Positions 43,797 to 52,837 of a stretch of DNA of 56,830 nt are shown here, piece after piece. The position numbers and the translations under genes are program-made. Below the pieces are notes generated by a model. That model was not told the origin of the DNA. It saw nothing but the letters and a program-made list of their open reading frames with translations, and searched no databases. The DNA is from an uncultured Nitrososphaerales archaeon. GTDB lineage: Archaea > Thermoproteota > Nitrososphaeria > Nitrososphaerales > JACAEJ01. The number at the start of each line of letters is the position of its first letter. Position 1 is the first letter of the stretch. The stretch covers positions 1-56,830 of the forward strand of contig CALLJF010000011.1 of NCBI GenBank assembly GCA_938091495.1, read 5' to 3'.

Positions 43797-43855
43797 AATT
43801 AATTTGATCTTCAAAAGAGGTTAATAATTCTTATCGAGGCAACCAATGAACATAT

Positions 43856-43883
43856 ATGTACACAAAAGTCTTAAATAGTACAT
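43856..43883 (+). promoter_or_regulatory. trp operon promoter with inverted repeat (candidate PadR operator)
   Basis: ATGTAC at 43856-43861 and GTACAT at 43878-43883 form an inverted repeat that encloses the TATA element CTTAAATA at 43870-43877. An ATG at 43900 sits about 26 nt after that box, so the mRNA is probably leaderless. PadR proteins commonly recognise ATGT-ACAT type sites, and a PadR gene is divergent next door. Binding would compete with TBP. Confidence 0.6.
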
Positions 43884-43899
43884 TGATCAAGCGTTGGCG

Positions 43900-45319
43900 A
43901 TGGAGGAAGAAAAGTTGGGTGATTTAGTTTGGTTACGAGCGATATAATGGCCCATCTAATCTTAAACTGAACCTTAAATCCTTCCCATACATTCCTCCAA
44001 TTCAAATCTTCAAAAAGATTCATAAGAAATTTGAGACTGCCTACATACTAGAATCAGTCACAGGTCCAAAGAAATTAGCCCAGTACTCCTTTATAGGATT
44101 TGAGCCTAGACTCATCTTAAAGGCGAAGGGTAAAGAGTTAGAGATAAAGGATTGTAAAGAAGGATTTTTGGAAAGGAAGAATGCAAAGGACCCATTACGC
44201 ATTATAAAAGAGATACAAGGCGGTTTTATTCGTGATCAAAGATGGCCAAGACTGATTGGAGGGGCTGTTGGCTATGTATCCTATGACGCTATTGAATACT
44301 GGGAAAGAATCAAATCGAGTAAGAATGATTTAGGCTTTCCCTATATGGAATTTGGCATCTTTGATGATGGTATAGCATTCGATCATATAAATCATAAAGC
44401 ATTTTACTATTTCCAAGAAGAGGATCGTAGCAAAGAGATAAAATCTGATCTTGAAGAGCCTGAAAATATTGACGATCTGTATTATTCTCAGCCAAAAGTG
44501 AATATAGAATTCAATTCTTTTTGTGAGAAAATATCAAAGGTAAAAGATTACATATTTTCTGGAGATATATTTCAAGCAGTTTTATCTAAGAGATACGATC
44601 TCAAGATAAAAGGTGACCTTATTCACTTCTACGAGTCTTTAAGAAGAATAAACCCTTCTCCTTACATGTATTTCATAAAGATGAGTGATAGACAGATAGT
44701 CGGGTCTAGCCCAGAGATGCTCGTAAGAGTGGATAATGGAATTGTTGAGACATTCCCTATTGCTGGCACAAGACCTAAGCTCAAAGATAAAACTATGAAT
44801 GATATTATGCAAAAAGAGCTTCTTATAGATCCGAAAGAGTGTGCGGAGCATGTAATGCTAGTGGATTTAGCAAGAAACGATATAGGTAAGGTATGTGAGT
44901 TCGGTAGTGTTCATGTTTCAGAGTTTATGAAAGTTCATCAGTATAGCCATGTACAACATATAGTTTCAAGAGTTTTAGGTAAGTTAAAAAAGGACAAAGA
45001 TGCCTTTGATGTGTTTAGAGGAGTATTCCCTGCTGGAACAGTTACTGGAGCCCCTAAGATAAGAGCCATGGAAATAATAGATGAATTGGAACCTTCAAGA
45101 AGAGGACCTTATGCAGGAGCTATAGGATACTTCTCTAACAATGGAAATGCAGATTTTGCCATAACAATAAGAACTTTGGTAGCGAGTAGGGATAAAGCAT
45201 ACATTCAGGTAGGATCAGGAATAGTCGCTGATTCTGACCCATCAAAAGAATGGCTAGAGACAGAGTACAAAGTAGAGGCTTTAATGAAGGCTTTAGAGGT
45301 ATCTGGAAGGGTTTTTTGA
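43900..45319 (+). CDS. trpE: Anthranilate synthase component I (frameshift near start)
   Basis: Catalyses the first step from chorismate to anthranilate with TrpG. Frame 2 codes the full protein: IQIFKKIHKKFETAYILES, then VTGPKKLAQYSFIGFEP, and the chorismate-binding core with GGAVGYVSYDAIEYW, RRINPSPYMYF, ETFPIAGTRPK, DLARNDIGKV and FPAGTVTGAPKIRAMEI. All are intact, including the feedback-region-like ES(V). The likely start, ATG 43900 after the TATA box, is in frame 1 and encounters a stop at 43945 unless one T is removed from GTTTGG at about 43928-43930. So a one-base change near codon 9 interrupts it. No standard start exists in frame 2 before TTG 44168, which would drop about 85 conserved residues. 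Confidence 0.85.
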
Positions 45320-45907
45320 ATGAGGATTCTCATAATAGATAATTATGATTCCTTCGTCTACAATTTAGTTCAGTATGTAGGCGAACTGGGGGCTGATCCT
45401 TTAGTTTATAGGAACGATCAGATAAGCCTTGATAATATTGAGAGGATGAAGCCTAATGGCATAATATTATCTCCTGGTCCTGGTACCCCTGAAAATGCAA
45501 AGTACTTTGGTATTTGTTCATCGATTATAAGGCAAATGGGCTGTAAGATTCCTATATTAGGCATATGCTTAGGACATCAAGGGATAATTCATTCCTTTGG
45601 AGGAAAGATAGTTCGTGCAAATAACATAATGCATGGCAAGACGAGCATGATAAAACACGATGGAAACGGAGTCTTAAAAGGAATAAAGAATCCCTTTAAA
45701 GCTACTCGCTATCATTCACTTATTGGGGATAAATTAACACTTCCTTCTTGCCTTAAGATTACTGCTGAGTCTTTAGATGATGGTGAAATAATGGGAGTAA
45801 GGCATATCTCATACCCTATAGAAGGCTTACAATTCCATCCTGAATCCATTCTCACAGATAATGGCAAGAAGATAATAGAAAACTTCCTAAAGAGTGTTTC
45901 AAAATGA
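45320..45907 (+). CDS. trpG: Anthranilate synthase component II, glutamine amidotransferase
   Basis: Supplies ammonia from glutamine to TrpE. It is a class I glutamine amidotransferase with the nucleophile cysteine in GICLGHQGI and the His-Glu pair in QFHPESILT near the C-terminus. The N-terminus ILIIDNYDSFVYNLVQYV and SPGPGTPENA are hallmarks. The 195 residues are typical. It starts at ATG directly after the trpE stop. An aminodeoxychorismate synthase role (PabA) is possible in principle, but the operon makes TrpG most likely. Confidence 0.95.
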   Translation: MRILIIDNYDSFVYNLVQYVGELGADPLVYRNDQISLDNIERMKPNGIILSPGPGTPENAKYFGICSSIIRQMGCKIPILGICLGHQGIIHSFGGKIVRANNIMHGKTSMIKHDGNGVLKGIKNPFKATRYHSLIGDKLTLPSCLKITAESLDDGEIMGVRHISYPIEGLQFHPESILTDNGKKIIENFLKSVSK

Positions 45908-46965
45908 TAAGGGAAGGGATTCAGAAGGTTGTAGATGGTAAGGACCTTAGCCATTTAGAAGCTCAAACTATAATGAAAGAGTTAATGTCAGGCAATGCAA
46001 CCAACGCTCAGATAGCCTCTTTTTTGACTGCTTTAAGGATGAAAGGAGAGAGCATCGAAGAGATTTCAGCCTTTGCCAGAGTTATGAGGGATTTCTGCCT
46101 TAAGATTCATCCTCATGTCAATAAGCGTATCATAGACATAGTTGGTACAGGTGGAGATAGAATCAAATCCTTTAATGTGAGTACGACAGCATCTTTCATA
46201 GTTGCTGGTGCTGGTGCAATAGTTGCAAAACATGGCAATCGATCATTCACAAGTAAATGTGGCAGTGCGGATGTTCTTGAGAAATTGGGCTATAACTTGA
46301 ATACAGAACCTAGCATTATTGAGAAATCTATTGAGCAGGTAGGAATAGGATTCATGTTTGCGCCAAGGTTTCATCCAGCCATGAAGTATGCTTTAGAACC
46401 AAGGAAAGAGATAGGAATAAGAACGATCTTCAACATTCTAGGTCCAATAACTAACCCAGCAAATGCAAGCGGGTACCTATTAGGTGTTTATGAAAGGAAA
46501 TTAACAAAGCTCATGGCTTATGTTCTAAAGAATCTCGAAAGTGAAGAGGCTATGGTGGTTCATGGCTTAGATGGATTGGATGAAATCTCAACTATAGGCA
46601 AGACCGAGATGGCATGGTTAAAAGAAGACGAGATAAGCGTAATGGAATTATCTCCTAAAGACTTTGGAGTTAGGCTGGCAAAGCAAGACGAGATTGAAGG
46701 TTCTAATCCAGAAGAAAGTGCCGAAATTGTATTCAGAATTCTAAACGGATTTTACAAGAAAGGCGATCCGAAGATGGATATGGCTTTGGTAAATGCAGCC
46801 AGTGGAATCGTTGTTGGCGGGCTTACTGATAAATTCGATGAAGCAATGGAGTTGGCTTACGAATCCGTTAAGAGCGGTGCTGCTTATAGCAAGCTCAAGA
46901 TGATGATAAAATTCTGCGAAGGAAGCATGGAAAAGTTAGAGGAGTTTGAAATTAAATTTGGTTGA
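45904..46965 (+). CDS. trpD: Anthranilate phosphoribosyltransferase
   Basis: Adds PRPP-derived ribose phosphate to anthranilate, the second step of the tryptophan pathway. The PRPP loop GTGGDRIKSFNVSTTAS is present, as is KHGNRSFTSKCGSADVLE, the anthranilate and metal region. The N-terminal small helical domain opens with LEAQTIMKELMSGNATNAQ. The 353 residues are standard. The ATG overlaps the TGA of trpG, so both are translated in a coupled fashion. Confidence 0.96.
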   Translation: MIREGIQKVVDGKDLSHLEAQTIMKELMSGNATNAQIASFLTALRMKGESIEEISAFARVMRDFCLKIHPHVNKRIIDIVGTGGDRIKSFNVSTTASFIVAGAGAIVAKHGNRSFTSKCGSADVLEKLGYNLNTEPSIIEKSIEQVGIGFMFAPRFHPAMKYALEPRKEIGIRTIFNILGPITNPANASGYLLGVYERKLTKLMAYVLKNLESEEAMVVHGLDGLDEISTIGKTEMAWLKEDEISVMELSPKDFGVRLAKQDEIEGSNPEESAEIVFRILNGFYKKGDPKMDMALVNAASGIVVGGLTDKFDEAMELAYESVKSGAAYSKLKMMIKFCEGSMEKLEEFEIKFG

Positions 46966-47743
46966 TTTTTTAGACTTTATGATTCAAGATGTGAAGAGAA
47001 CCATTAAGGAAGGATACTATAATGTTCAATTTAATGAGAGAAGGTTACAAAGGAGCTTAAAAGATTCTATTGTAAAATGCAAAAAGATTCCTATCATAGC
47101 TGAGATAAAGCTCGCATCTCCAAAAGATGGTATATTAAAAAAAGAAATAGATGTGAGAGAGATGGCAATCGCTATTGAGAAGGGAGGGGCGGTAGGAATA
47201 TCTGTACTCACCGAACCAAAGCACTTTAAGGGTTCTTTAGAGATTTTATCCATAGTGCGAAAAACTGTGGATTTACCTATTCTTATGAAGGACTTCATAA
47301 TAAGTCCAGTTCAGATAGAAGCTGCTGATAAGATTGGCGCTGATGCTGTTCTTTTGATAAAGTCCATATTTGACCGTAAATTTAGTAAAATAAATTTAAA
47401 TGAGATGATCGAAATAGCAAAGTCAAAAAGTATTGAAGTTTTACTTGAGGTTCATAACGAGGATGAATTTCTCTCATCTCTTCAAACGGAAGCTGACATG
47501 ATAGGTATAAACAATAGAGACTTAACAACTTTAAGTGTCGATCTTGAGGTCACAAAGAGAATATTGAGTAAGATAGAGAATAGAGGGAGAACAATAGTAA
47601 GCGAAAGCGGGATTAGCCATCCTACTGATGTAAAAGCATTATACAGTTTTAACGTTAAAGCCTTTCTCATAGGTAAAGCCATTATGACTGCAAGAGATGT
47701 TGAAACCAAGGTTCGTGAATTCGTGGAGGCTACATTATGGTAA
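46946..47743 (+). CDS. trpC: Indole-3-glycerol-phosphate synthase
   Basis: Closes the indole ring to form indole-3-glycerol phosphate. It is a TIM barrel: PIIAEIKLASPKDGI contains the catalytic lysine, VGISVLTEPKHFKGSLE, LLIKSIFD, EVLLEVHN, GINNRDLTTL and VSESGI follow in order. The 265 residues fit. The start is TTG 46946 or an internal TTG 46958, overlapping the end of trpD. The order trpC then trpF is seen in other archaeal trp operons. Confidence 0.95.
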   Translation: MKLNLVDFLDFMIQDVKRTIKEGYYNVQFNERRLQRSLKDSIVKCKKIPIIAEIKLASPKDGILKKEIDVREMAIAIEKGGAVGISVLTEPKHFKGSLEILSIVRKTVDLPILMKDFIISPVQIEAADKIGADAVLLIKSIFDRKFSKINLNEMIEIAKSKSIEVLLEVHNEDEFLSSLQTEADMIGINNRDLTTLSVDLEVTKRILSKIENRGRTIVSESGISHPTDVKALYSFNVKAFLIGKAIMTARDVETKVREFVEATLW

Positions 47744-48384
47744 GAGTCAAAATATGTGGCATAACCAATGAAGAGGATCTTAAGAATTCAATAATTGCCG
47801 GAGCTGATGCTCTCGGCTTTGTAATAGATGTGAATTCATCGCCAAGAAGTATTAGCATAGATAGAGCTAGAGAATTAATGGAAAAGGTTCCTATATTTAT
47901 AAGCAAAGTGGCTGTAACTGTTCTTAATGATTTTGATCGAATCATTGAAATAAAGAATAGGTTAAAGCCTGAATACATCCAAATTCATGGGGATTTTGAC
48001 TTCGATGATGATTACATGCTTAAGGCTTTATGTGATATGCGCATGATAAGGGCAATAACATTAAAATCAAATCTATCATTGGAATCTGTTTTAAACGAAG
48101 CAGAGAATTTTGACGCTATTCTCATTGACTCTTATAAAGAAGGCAAGTATGGAGGAACAGGGATGGTTAACGACTTTAAAGTTTGCAGAAAGATCAGAGA
48201 AGCGATAAGTCCAAAGCCATTGATATTGGCTGGCGGCTTAAATCCAGATAACGTTGAAGAGGCGATACGCATAGTCAAACCATTTGCAGTAGATGTTAGC
48301 AGCGGGGTTGAATCATCTCCAGGCATAAAGGACTATGAAAAGTTGTCAAATTTTGTAGCTAGTGCTAAGAGGGTTAAGAATTGA
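47737..48384 (+). CDS. trpF: Phosphoribosylanthranilate isomerase
   Basis: Isomerises phosphoribosylanthranilate for TrpC. It is a TIM barrel with the catalytic cysteine in [13 protein letters not shown] at the N-terminus, the [17 protein letters not shown] segment and the C-terminal [15 protein letters not shown] phosphate-binding loop. The 215 residues are typical. ATG 47737 overlaps the trpC stop by 7 nt. It is separate from TrpC, unlike the enteric fusion. Confidence 0.95.
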   Translation: MVRVKICGITNEEDLKNSIIAGADALGFVIDVNSSPRSISIDRARELMEKVPIFISKVAVTVLNDFDRIIEIKNRLKPEYIQIHGDFDFDDDYMLKALCDMRMIRAITLKSNLSLESVLNEAENFDAILIDSYKEGKYGGTGMVNDFKVCRKIREAISPKPLILAGGLNPDNVEEAIRIVKPFAVDVSSGVESSPGIKDYEKLSNFVASAKRVKN

Positions 48385-49580
48385 AGGAATTTATGAAATA
48401 TCCAATAGATGGAAAATATGGAAAATATGGTGGGCGATTTATGCCAGAGACTTTGATGAGCGCTGTTCTTGATTTAGAAAAATCGTACTTGAAACTGAAG
48501 AATGACCAAGAATTCAAAAAAGAGCTTGATTACTATCTATCAGAGTACGCTGGCAGACCTACTCCACTATATTTCGCTAAGAACTTGTCGAAAAAAGTAG
48601 GAGGTGCAAAGATCTATCTTAAAAGAGAGGATTTATTGCATGGAGGAGCCCATAAGATAAATAACACTCTAGGTCAAGCTCTAATGGCAAAGAAGATGAG
48701 AAAGAATAGAGTGATAGCTGAAACTGGAGCTGGTCAACATGGTGTAGCAACAGCCATGGCATGTGCAGTTCTTGGTTTAAAAGCTGAGATATACATGGGA
48801 AAAGAAGATATTGAGCGCCAGAAACTCAACGTTTTTCGAATGAATCTATTGGGCGCGAAAGTCCATCTAGTTGAGTCTGGATCAAGGACGCTAAAGGATG
48901 CAATAAATGAAGCCCTTAGAGACTGGGTAGCTAATGTTAAGACAACTTATTATCTCATAGGCTCTGTCGTTGGTCCTCACCCTTACCCTATGATAGTTAG
49001 AGACTTTCAAAGCGTAATAGGAAAAGAGATCAAATCACAGATAATAGAGAAAGAGAACAGATTGCCAGATGCCTTAATTGCTTGTGTAGGAGGAGGGAGT
49101 AATGCCATGGGTACCTTTTACCCATTCTTAGACGATCATAATGTCAAATTATATGGTGTTGAAGCAGGAGGGCATGGTATAGAATCAGGAGCGCATGCAG
49201 CTTCTCTTTGTGCCGGAGATGAAGGAATCTTACATGGAATGCTTACATACCTTCTTCAAGATGAGCATGGTCAAATCAGTACAACCCATAGCATATCTGC
49301 TGGTCTCGATTACCCTGGCGTTGGACCTGAACACTAATTTCTGAAAACCATTGGCAGAGCGAAGTATGTGAGCATAAATGATGATGAAGCTGTCAAGGCT
49401 TTTATTGAACTATCTAAAACTGAGGGTATAATTCCGGCTTTAGAACCTTCCCATTCTTTAGCCTTTGCCATAGAACTGGCTGAAAGCATGAAAAAAGATG
49501 ATTTGATAGTTGTAACTTTATCTGGTCGTGGGGATAAAGATGTGCAAGTTGTAGCAGATTATCTTAAAGTGAAGATTTGA
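48381..49580 (+). CDS. trpB: Tryptophan synthase beta chain TrpB1, interrupted by an in-frame TAA
   Basis: Makes tryptophan from indole and serine, in complex with TrpA. The sequence is full-length (399 codons) and shows K92 in [30 protein letters not shown] and, at the end, SGRGDKD. At codon 319 (49335-49337) a TAA replaces the residue after the conserved GPEH motif, and the same frame continues normally with [11 protein letters not shown] to a TGA at 49578-49580. A single C to A change in TCA would explain it. Without readthrough the last 80 residues, including the serine that contacts PLP nitrogen, are lost. The remainder shows no other damage. A TrpB2 gene 8 kb away may compensate. Confidence 0.88.
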
Positions 49581-50395
49581 TGAGCATAAAGGAAACTTTT
49601 AAGAGGCTTAAGGATAGGGGTGAGGGCGCCCTCATTGGTTATATAATGGGAGGTGACCCTAGACCTGATCTTACACCAAAGATAGCTGAAGCGTTAATAG
49701 AAGGTGGAGCGGACGTATTAGAGCTAGGAATCCCCTTTTCAGATCCTGTAGCAGATGGTCCAACGATTCAGGCAGCAAATTTAAGAGCTTTGAAATCTGG
49801 GACAACTCCTACAAGAGTCTTAGAAATAACCAATCAAATTAAAGGCTGTCATAATATACCTGTCGTTATCCTTACTTACTACAACATCATCTTTAGAATA
49901 GGTTTAGAGAATTTCTTCGATAAAGCAAAGAAGAGTAAAGTCGATGGTATAATTGTGCCAGATTTGCCAGTGGAAGAAGCTCAAGATTACAAATTTATAG
50001 CCAATAAACATGGCATTGATACAATATTTCTTGCCTCTCCTTCCACGAGCATTGTTAGGTTGAAGAAAATTATCGAGTGCACTTCAGGCTTTCTCTATAT
50101 TGTATCTCTCTTTGGTGTAACTGGCGCTAGAAAGACACTTAGAAGATCAACTATTCGCCTTATAGAAAGAATAATACCTTACATTAAGGGTGAGACACCT
50201 CTTGCAGTAGGCTTTGGCATTTCTCAACCATATCAAGTTAGAAGCATCATAGAGGCAGGAGCAGATGGGGCTATAGTAGGAAGTGCTTTTGTAGAAATAA
50301 TTCAGAAAAATGAATATAATGAGGATAACATGCTAAACAGCATAAGGAATTATGCAAATGAATTGAAAAAAGCCACCATTTTGGAAGGCGAATAA
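49580..50395 (+). CDS. trpA: Tryptophan synthase alpha chain
   Basis: Cleaves indole-3-glycerol phosphate to indole and glyceraldehyde 3-phosphate. The catalytic Glu is in VLELGIPFSDPVADGPTIQ, the aspartate in VDGIIVPDLPVEEA, and FGVTGARKTL is the flexible loop. AVGFGISQPYQV and ADGAIVGSAFVEII close the phosphate site. The 271 residues are typical. ATG 49580 shares one base with the trpB stop, so TrpA is intact though TrpB is interrupted upstream. It ends the trp operon. Confidence 0.95.
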   Translation: MSIKETFKRLKDRGEGALIGYIMGGDPRPDLTPKIAEALIEGGADVLELGIPFSDPVADGPTIQAANLRALKSGTTPTRVLEITNQIKGCHNIPVVILTYYNIIFRIGLENFFDKAKKSKVDGIIVPDLPVEEAQDYKFIANKHGIDTIFLASPSTSIVRLKKIIECTSGFLYIVSLFGVTGARKTLRRSTIRLIERIIPYIKGETPLAVGFGISQPYQVRSIIEAGADGAIVGSAFVEIIQKNEYNEDNMLNSIRNYANELKKATILEGE

Positions 50396-50547
50396 AAATT
50401 TATATATGTGCAAGCTTCTAATTGCCGTCATTTAAGATAAGAGGCGATTGACTTTATTTGCCGAACTGGATCCCGCATAATTCCGATGGATTCTTCGCCT
50501 ACTTCTGAAACTAAATGCTTTTTCTTTAACTTCTATTACTAGAGAGG
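50395..50547 (+). promoter_or_regulatory. Second promoter and leader before aspartate kinase
   Basis: The 160-base gap between trpA and the aspartate kinase gene holds a TATA-like AAAATTTATATATG at about 50395-50408, followed by a leader of about 125 nt with an inverted repeat AGGCGA (50442-50447) / TCGCCT (50495-50500), and a ribosome binding site GAGAGG at 50542-50547. Thus the second half of the cluster has its own promoter and an unusually long leader for this window. Confidence 0.5.
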
Positions 50548-50555
50548 TTTTCATC

Positions 50556-51770
50556 TTGGAAAAGCCCATAATTGTGGTGAAATTCGGTGGTTCTGTTCTC
50601 ATGAATGAGGAGAATCTGAAAAAGGCTACAGATATGATAAAATCTGAAGTGGAAAAAGGTTCAAGGCTCGTGCTAGTTGTCTCAGCGCTTAAGGGTCAAA
50701 CAGATGAACTCCTCAATTTAGCCAACAAAGTAGCGCCAGATGTATCTTTATCTTACCTTGATGAGATTTTGGCCATGGGTGAGAAGACCAGCGCTCGCAT
50801 CATGTCTGCCGCTCTTGCTTCAAAAGGTCTAAATCCCTACTTAATAGATACAGAATCCCCTCATTGGCCCATAATTACTGATGACAAGCACGGTGACGCT
50901 AATCCATTACTAGATGAAACTTCAAGAGCTATAGAAGAAAAACTGATCCCCGTAATAGAGTCAGGCAAGATACCTGTAATATGTGGTTTTATTGGCAAGA
51001 GCAAAACAGACAAAGTAACCACTATGGGAAGGGGAGGGAGCGATACAACCGCTGTACTATTAGGTAGTTGTTTAAATGCAAAGGAGGTTGTCCTCGTTAA
51101 AGATGTAGGCAGCATTCTATCAGCGGACCCATCAAAAGTCGAGGGTTCAGTCCCAATTGATATACTAGATCCAGAGGAAGCCTATATCCTAACTGCAGGA
51201 GGGGCGAAGATTCTTCAAGCTAAGGCTCTCAGGTACAAAAAGGATGATTTGATAATAAGAGTAATTAGCCTTGAAAATAAGAGCCTCACATCAGGCGGGA
51301 CTTTGATCGGCAAAGGCTCTCTTGGATATGAGATAGAGTGTTACGATAAACCTGTTACAATGGTTACTATAGTAGGTACTGAGGCGTCGAATCCTCAATC
51401 ATTAGCTTTGTTGGCATATGAGGTTCAAAGATCTGGGGGCGACATAGTATCAATTACTTCTGATGAGAAATCCTCGATTCTTTACATATCAAATGGTAAA
51501 AAACTCCTTAACAACTTGCACAAATTGATGGTGGAGAAGAGGATAGGAAAGGCAGTAAGCTCCTTTGAGGACTTGTCCATGGTGTCGATTAAGGGGAGGC
51601 AGTTGGAGACCAACCCAGGAATAATACAAAGATTCATAACACCTCTAGCTGATCAAGGCATAAACATTTACGGTCTAGTCACCATAAGCTCTTCTATCAA
51701 AATCTTTATTTCAAATAAAGAAGTAGAAAAAGTTCTTACCTTGCTTAGAAGAGCATTGAAGGGTGAATGA
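50556..51770 (+). CDS. Aspartate kinase
   Basis: Phosphorylates aspartate as the first step toward aspartate semialdehyde. The kinase core has VKFGGSVL at the N-terminus, LAMGEKTSARIMSAAL, TMGRGGSDTTAVLLG and GGAKILQAKAL. The final 135 residues form two ACT domains (VTIVGTEASNPQSLALLAY and YGLVTISSSIKIFIS), suggesting allosteric control. The 404 residues are typical. The start is TTG 50556 with a ribosome binding site 8 nt away. In this context it feeds the archaeal dehydroquinate route as well as lysine and threonine. Confidence 0.93.
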   Translation: MEKPIIVVKFGGSVLMNEENLKKATDMIKSEVEKGSRLVLVVSALKGQTDELLNLANKVAPDVSLSYLDEILAMGEKTSARIMSAALASKGLNPYLIDTESPHWPIITDDKHGDANPLLDETSRAIEEKLIPVIESGKIPVICGFIGKSKTDKVTTMGRGGSDTTAVLLGSCLNAKEVVLVKDVGSILSADPSKVEGSVPIDILDPEEAYILTAGGAKILQAKALRYKKDDLIIRVISLENKSLTSGGTLIGKGSLGYEIECYDKPVTMVTIVGTEASNPQSLALLAYEVQRSGGDIVSITSDEKSSILYISNGKKLLNNLHKLMVEKRIGKAVSSFEDLSMVSIKGRQLETNPGIIQRFITPLADQGINIYGLVTISSSIKIFISNKEVEKVLTLLRRALKGE

Positions 51771-52828
51771 GCATGAAAAGAATCAAGACCGCAATTCTTG
51801 GAGCAACTGGAATGATAGGACAGAATTATCTATACCTTCTCTTAAACCATCCTTGGTTTGTAGTTACGACTCTAACAGGGGGGGAATCTGCTGGCAAAAG
51901 ATATGGTTCTACAGGCAAATGGTTAATGTCTCCAGATATGCCTGAGCAGTATAAAGACGTAATCGTCAAGCCTACAGAACCAAAAGAAGTTGATGCAGAT
52001 CTGATCTTTTCAGCTTTACCGACTTCTGCAGCAAAAACAGTAGAGCCAAAGTTTGCAGAGGCAGGCTTTCACATAATAAGTGATTCCAGTGCTTTCCGTT
52101 TATATGATGATGTGCCAGTGGTCATACCTGAAGTGAACCCTGATCATCTAAGTCTATTAGATGTTCAAAGACGTAAGAGGAAATGGAACGGTTTCATCGC
52201 TTCAAATCCAAACTGCACTGCTCTAGGCCTGACTATCGCCTTAAAGCCTATACACGACTTGTTAACGATAAAGAAGATGGTAGTTACAACTATGCAGGCT
52301 TTATCAGGAGCAGGCATCCCAGGGGTTCCCTCTCTCTCAATAACCGATAACGTCATACCTTTCATAGCTGAAGAAGAGGAGAAGGTTCAATTGGAGCCAT
52401 GTAAGATACTAGGAAGCATAGAAGGAGATAGAATAAAGCCAGCAGATATAAAAGTTGAAGTGTCTTGTAACAGAGTTCCAACCATAGACGGGCACTTAGA
52501 ATCAGTGTATATTGAGACTAAGGAAAGAGTTAATGTGGACATAGTAAAAGATGCCCTAAGGTCTTTTAAAGGAAAACCTCAAGAGTTCAAGCTTCCAATG
52601 GCTCCAACTCAGCCCATAATAGTTAGAGAAGAAGAAGATAGGCCTCAACCTCGCCTTGATAGACTTGCAGGTTCTGTACCAGGAATGAGTGTAACTGTTG
52701 GCAGAATTCGCCGTGGATTAGACGCGAACTCTCTTTGGTTGCATGTCTTGAGTCACAATACAATAAGGGGAGGCTCAGGCTCGTCTATACTTTTAGGAGA
52801 ATTAATAGTAGCCTTGAAGATGATATAG
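51767..52828 (+). CDS. asd: Aspartate-semialdehyde dehydrogenase
   Basis: Reduces aspartyl phosphate to aspartate semialdehyde with NADPH. The Rossmann motif GATGMIGQNYLYLL is at the N-terminus, the catalytic cysteine in SNPNCTALGL and the histidine in DGHLESVYIE are visible. The 353 residues match the archaeal/fungal type. ATG 51767 overlaps the TGA of the aspartate kinase gene, showing translation coupling. Its product is one of the two substrates of the ADH synthase encoded next. Confidence 0.95.
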   Translation: MSMKRIKTAILGATGMIGQNYLYLLLNHPWFVVTTLTGGESAGKRYGSTGKWLMSPDMPEQYKDVIVKPTEPKEVDADLIFSALPTSAAKTVEPKFAEAGFHIISDSSAFRLYDDVPVVIPEVNPDHLSLLDVQRRKRKWNGFIASNPNCTALGLTIALKPIHDLLTIKKMVVTTMQALSGAGIPGVPSLSITDNVIPFIAEEEEKVQLEPCKILGSIEGDRIKPADIKVEVSCNRVPTIDGHLESVYIETKERVNVDIVKDALRSFKGKPQEFKLPMAPTQPIIVREEEDRPQPRLDRLAGSVPGMSVTVGRIRRGLDANSLWLHVLSHNTIRGGSGSSILLGELIVALKMI

Positions 52829-52837
52829 TGAATTAGT

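Noticed and set aside
49335-49337. Pyrrolysine or selenocysteine at the trpB stop.
   Set aside because: The codon is TAA, which is not used for either, and no recoding element is visible.
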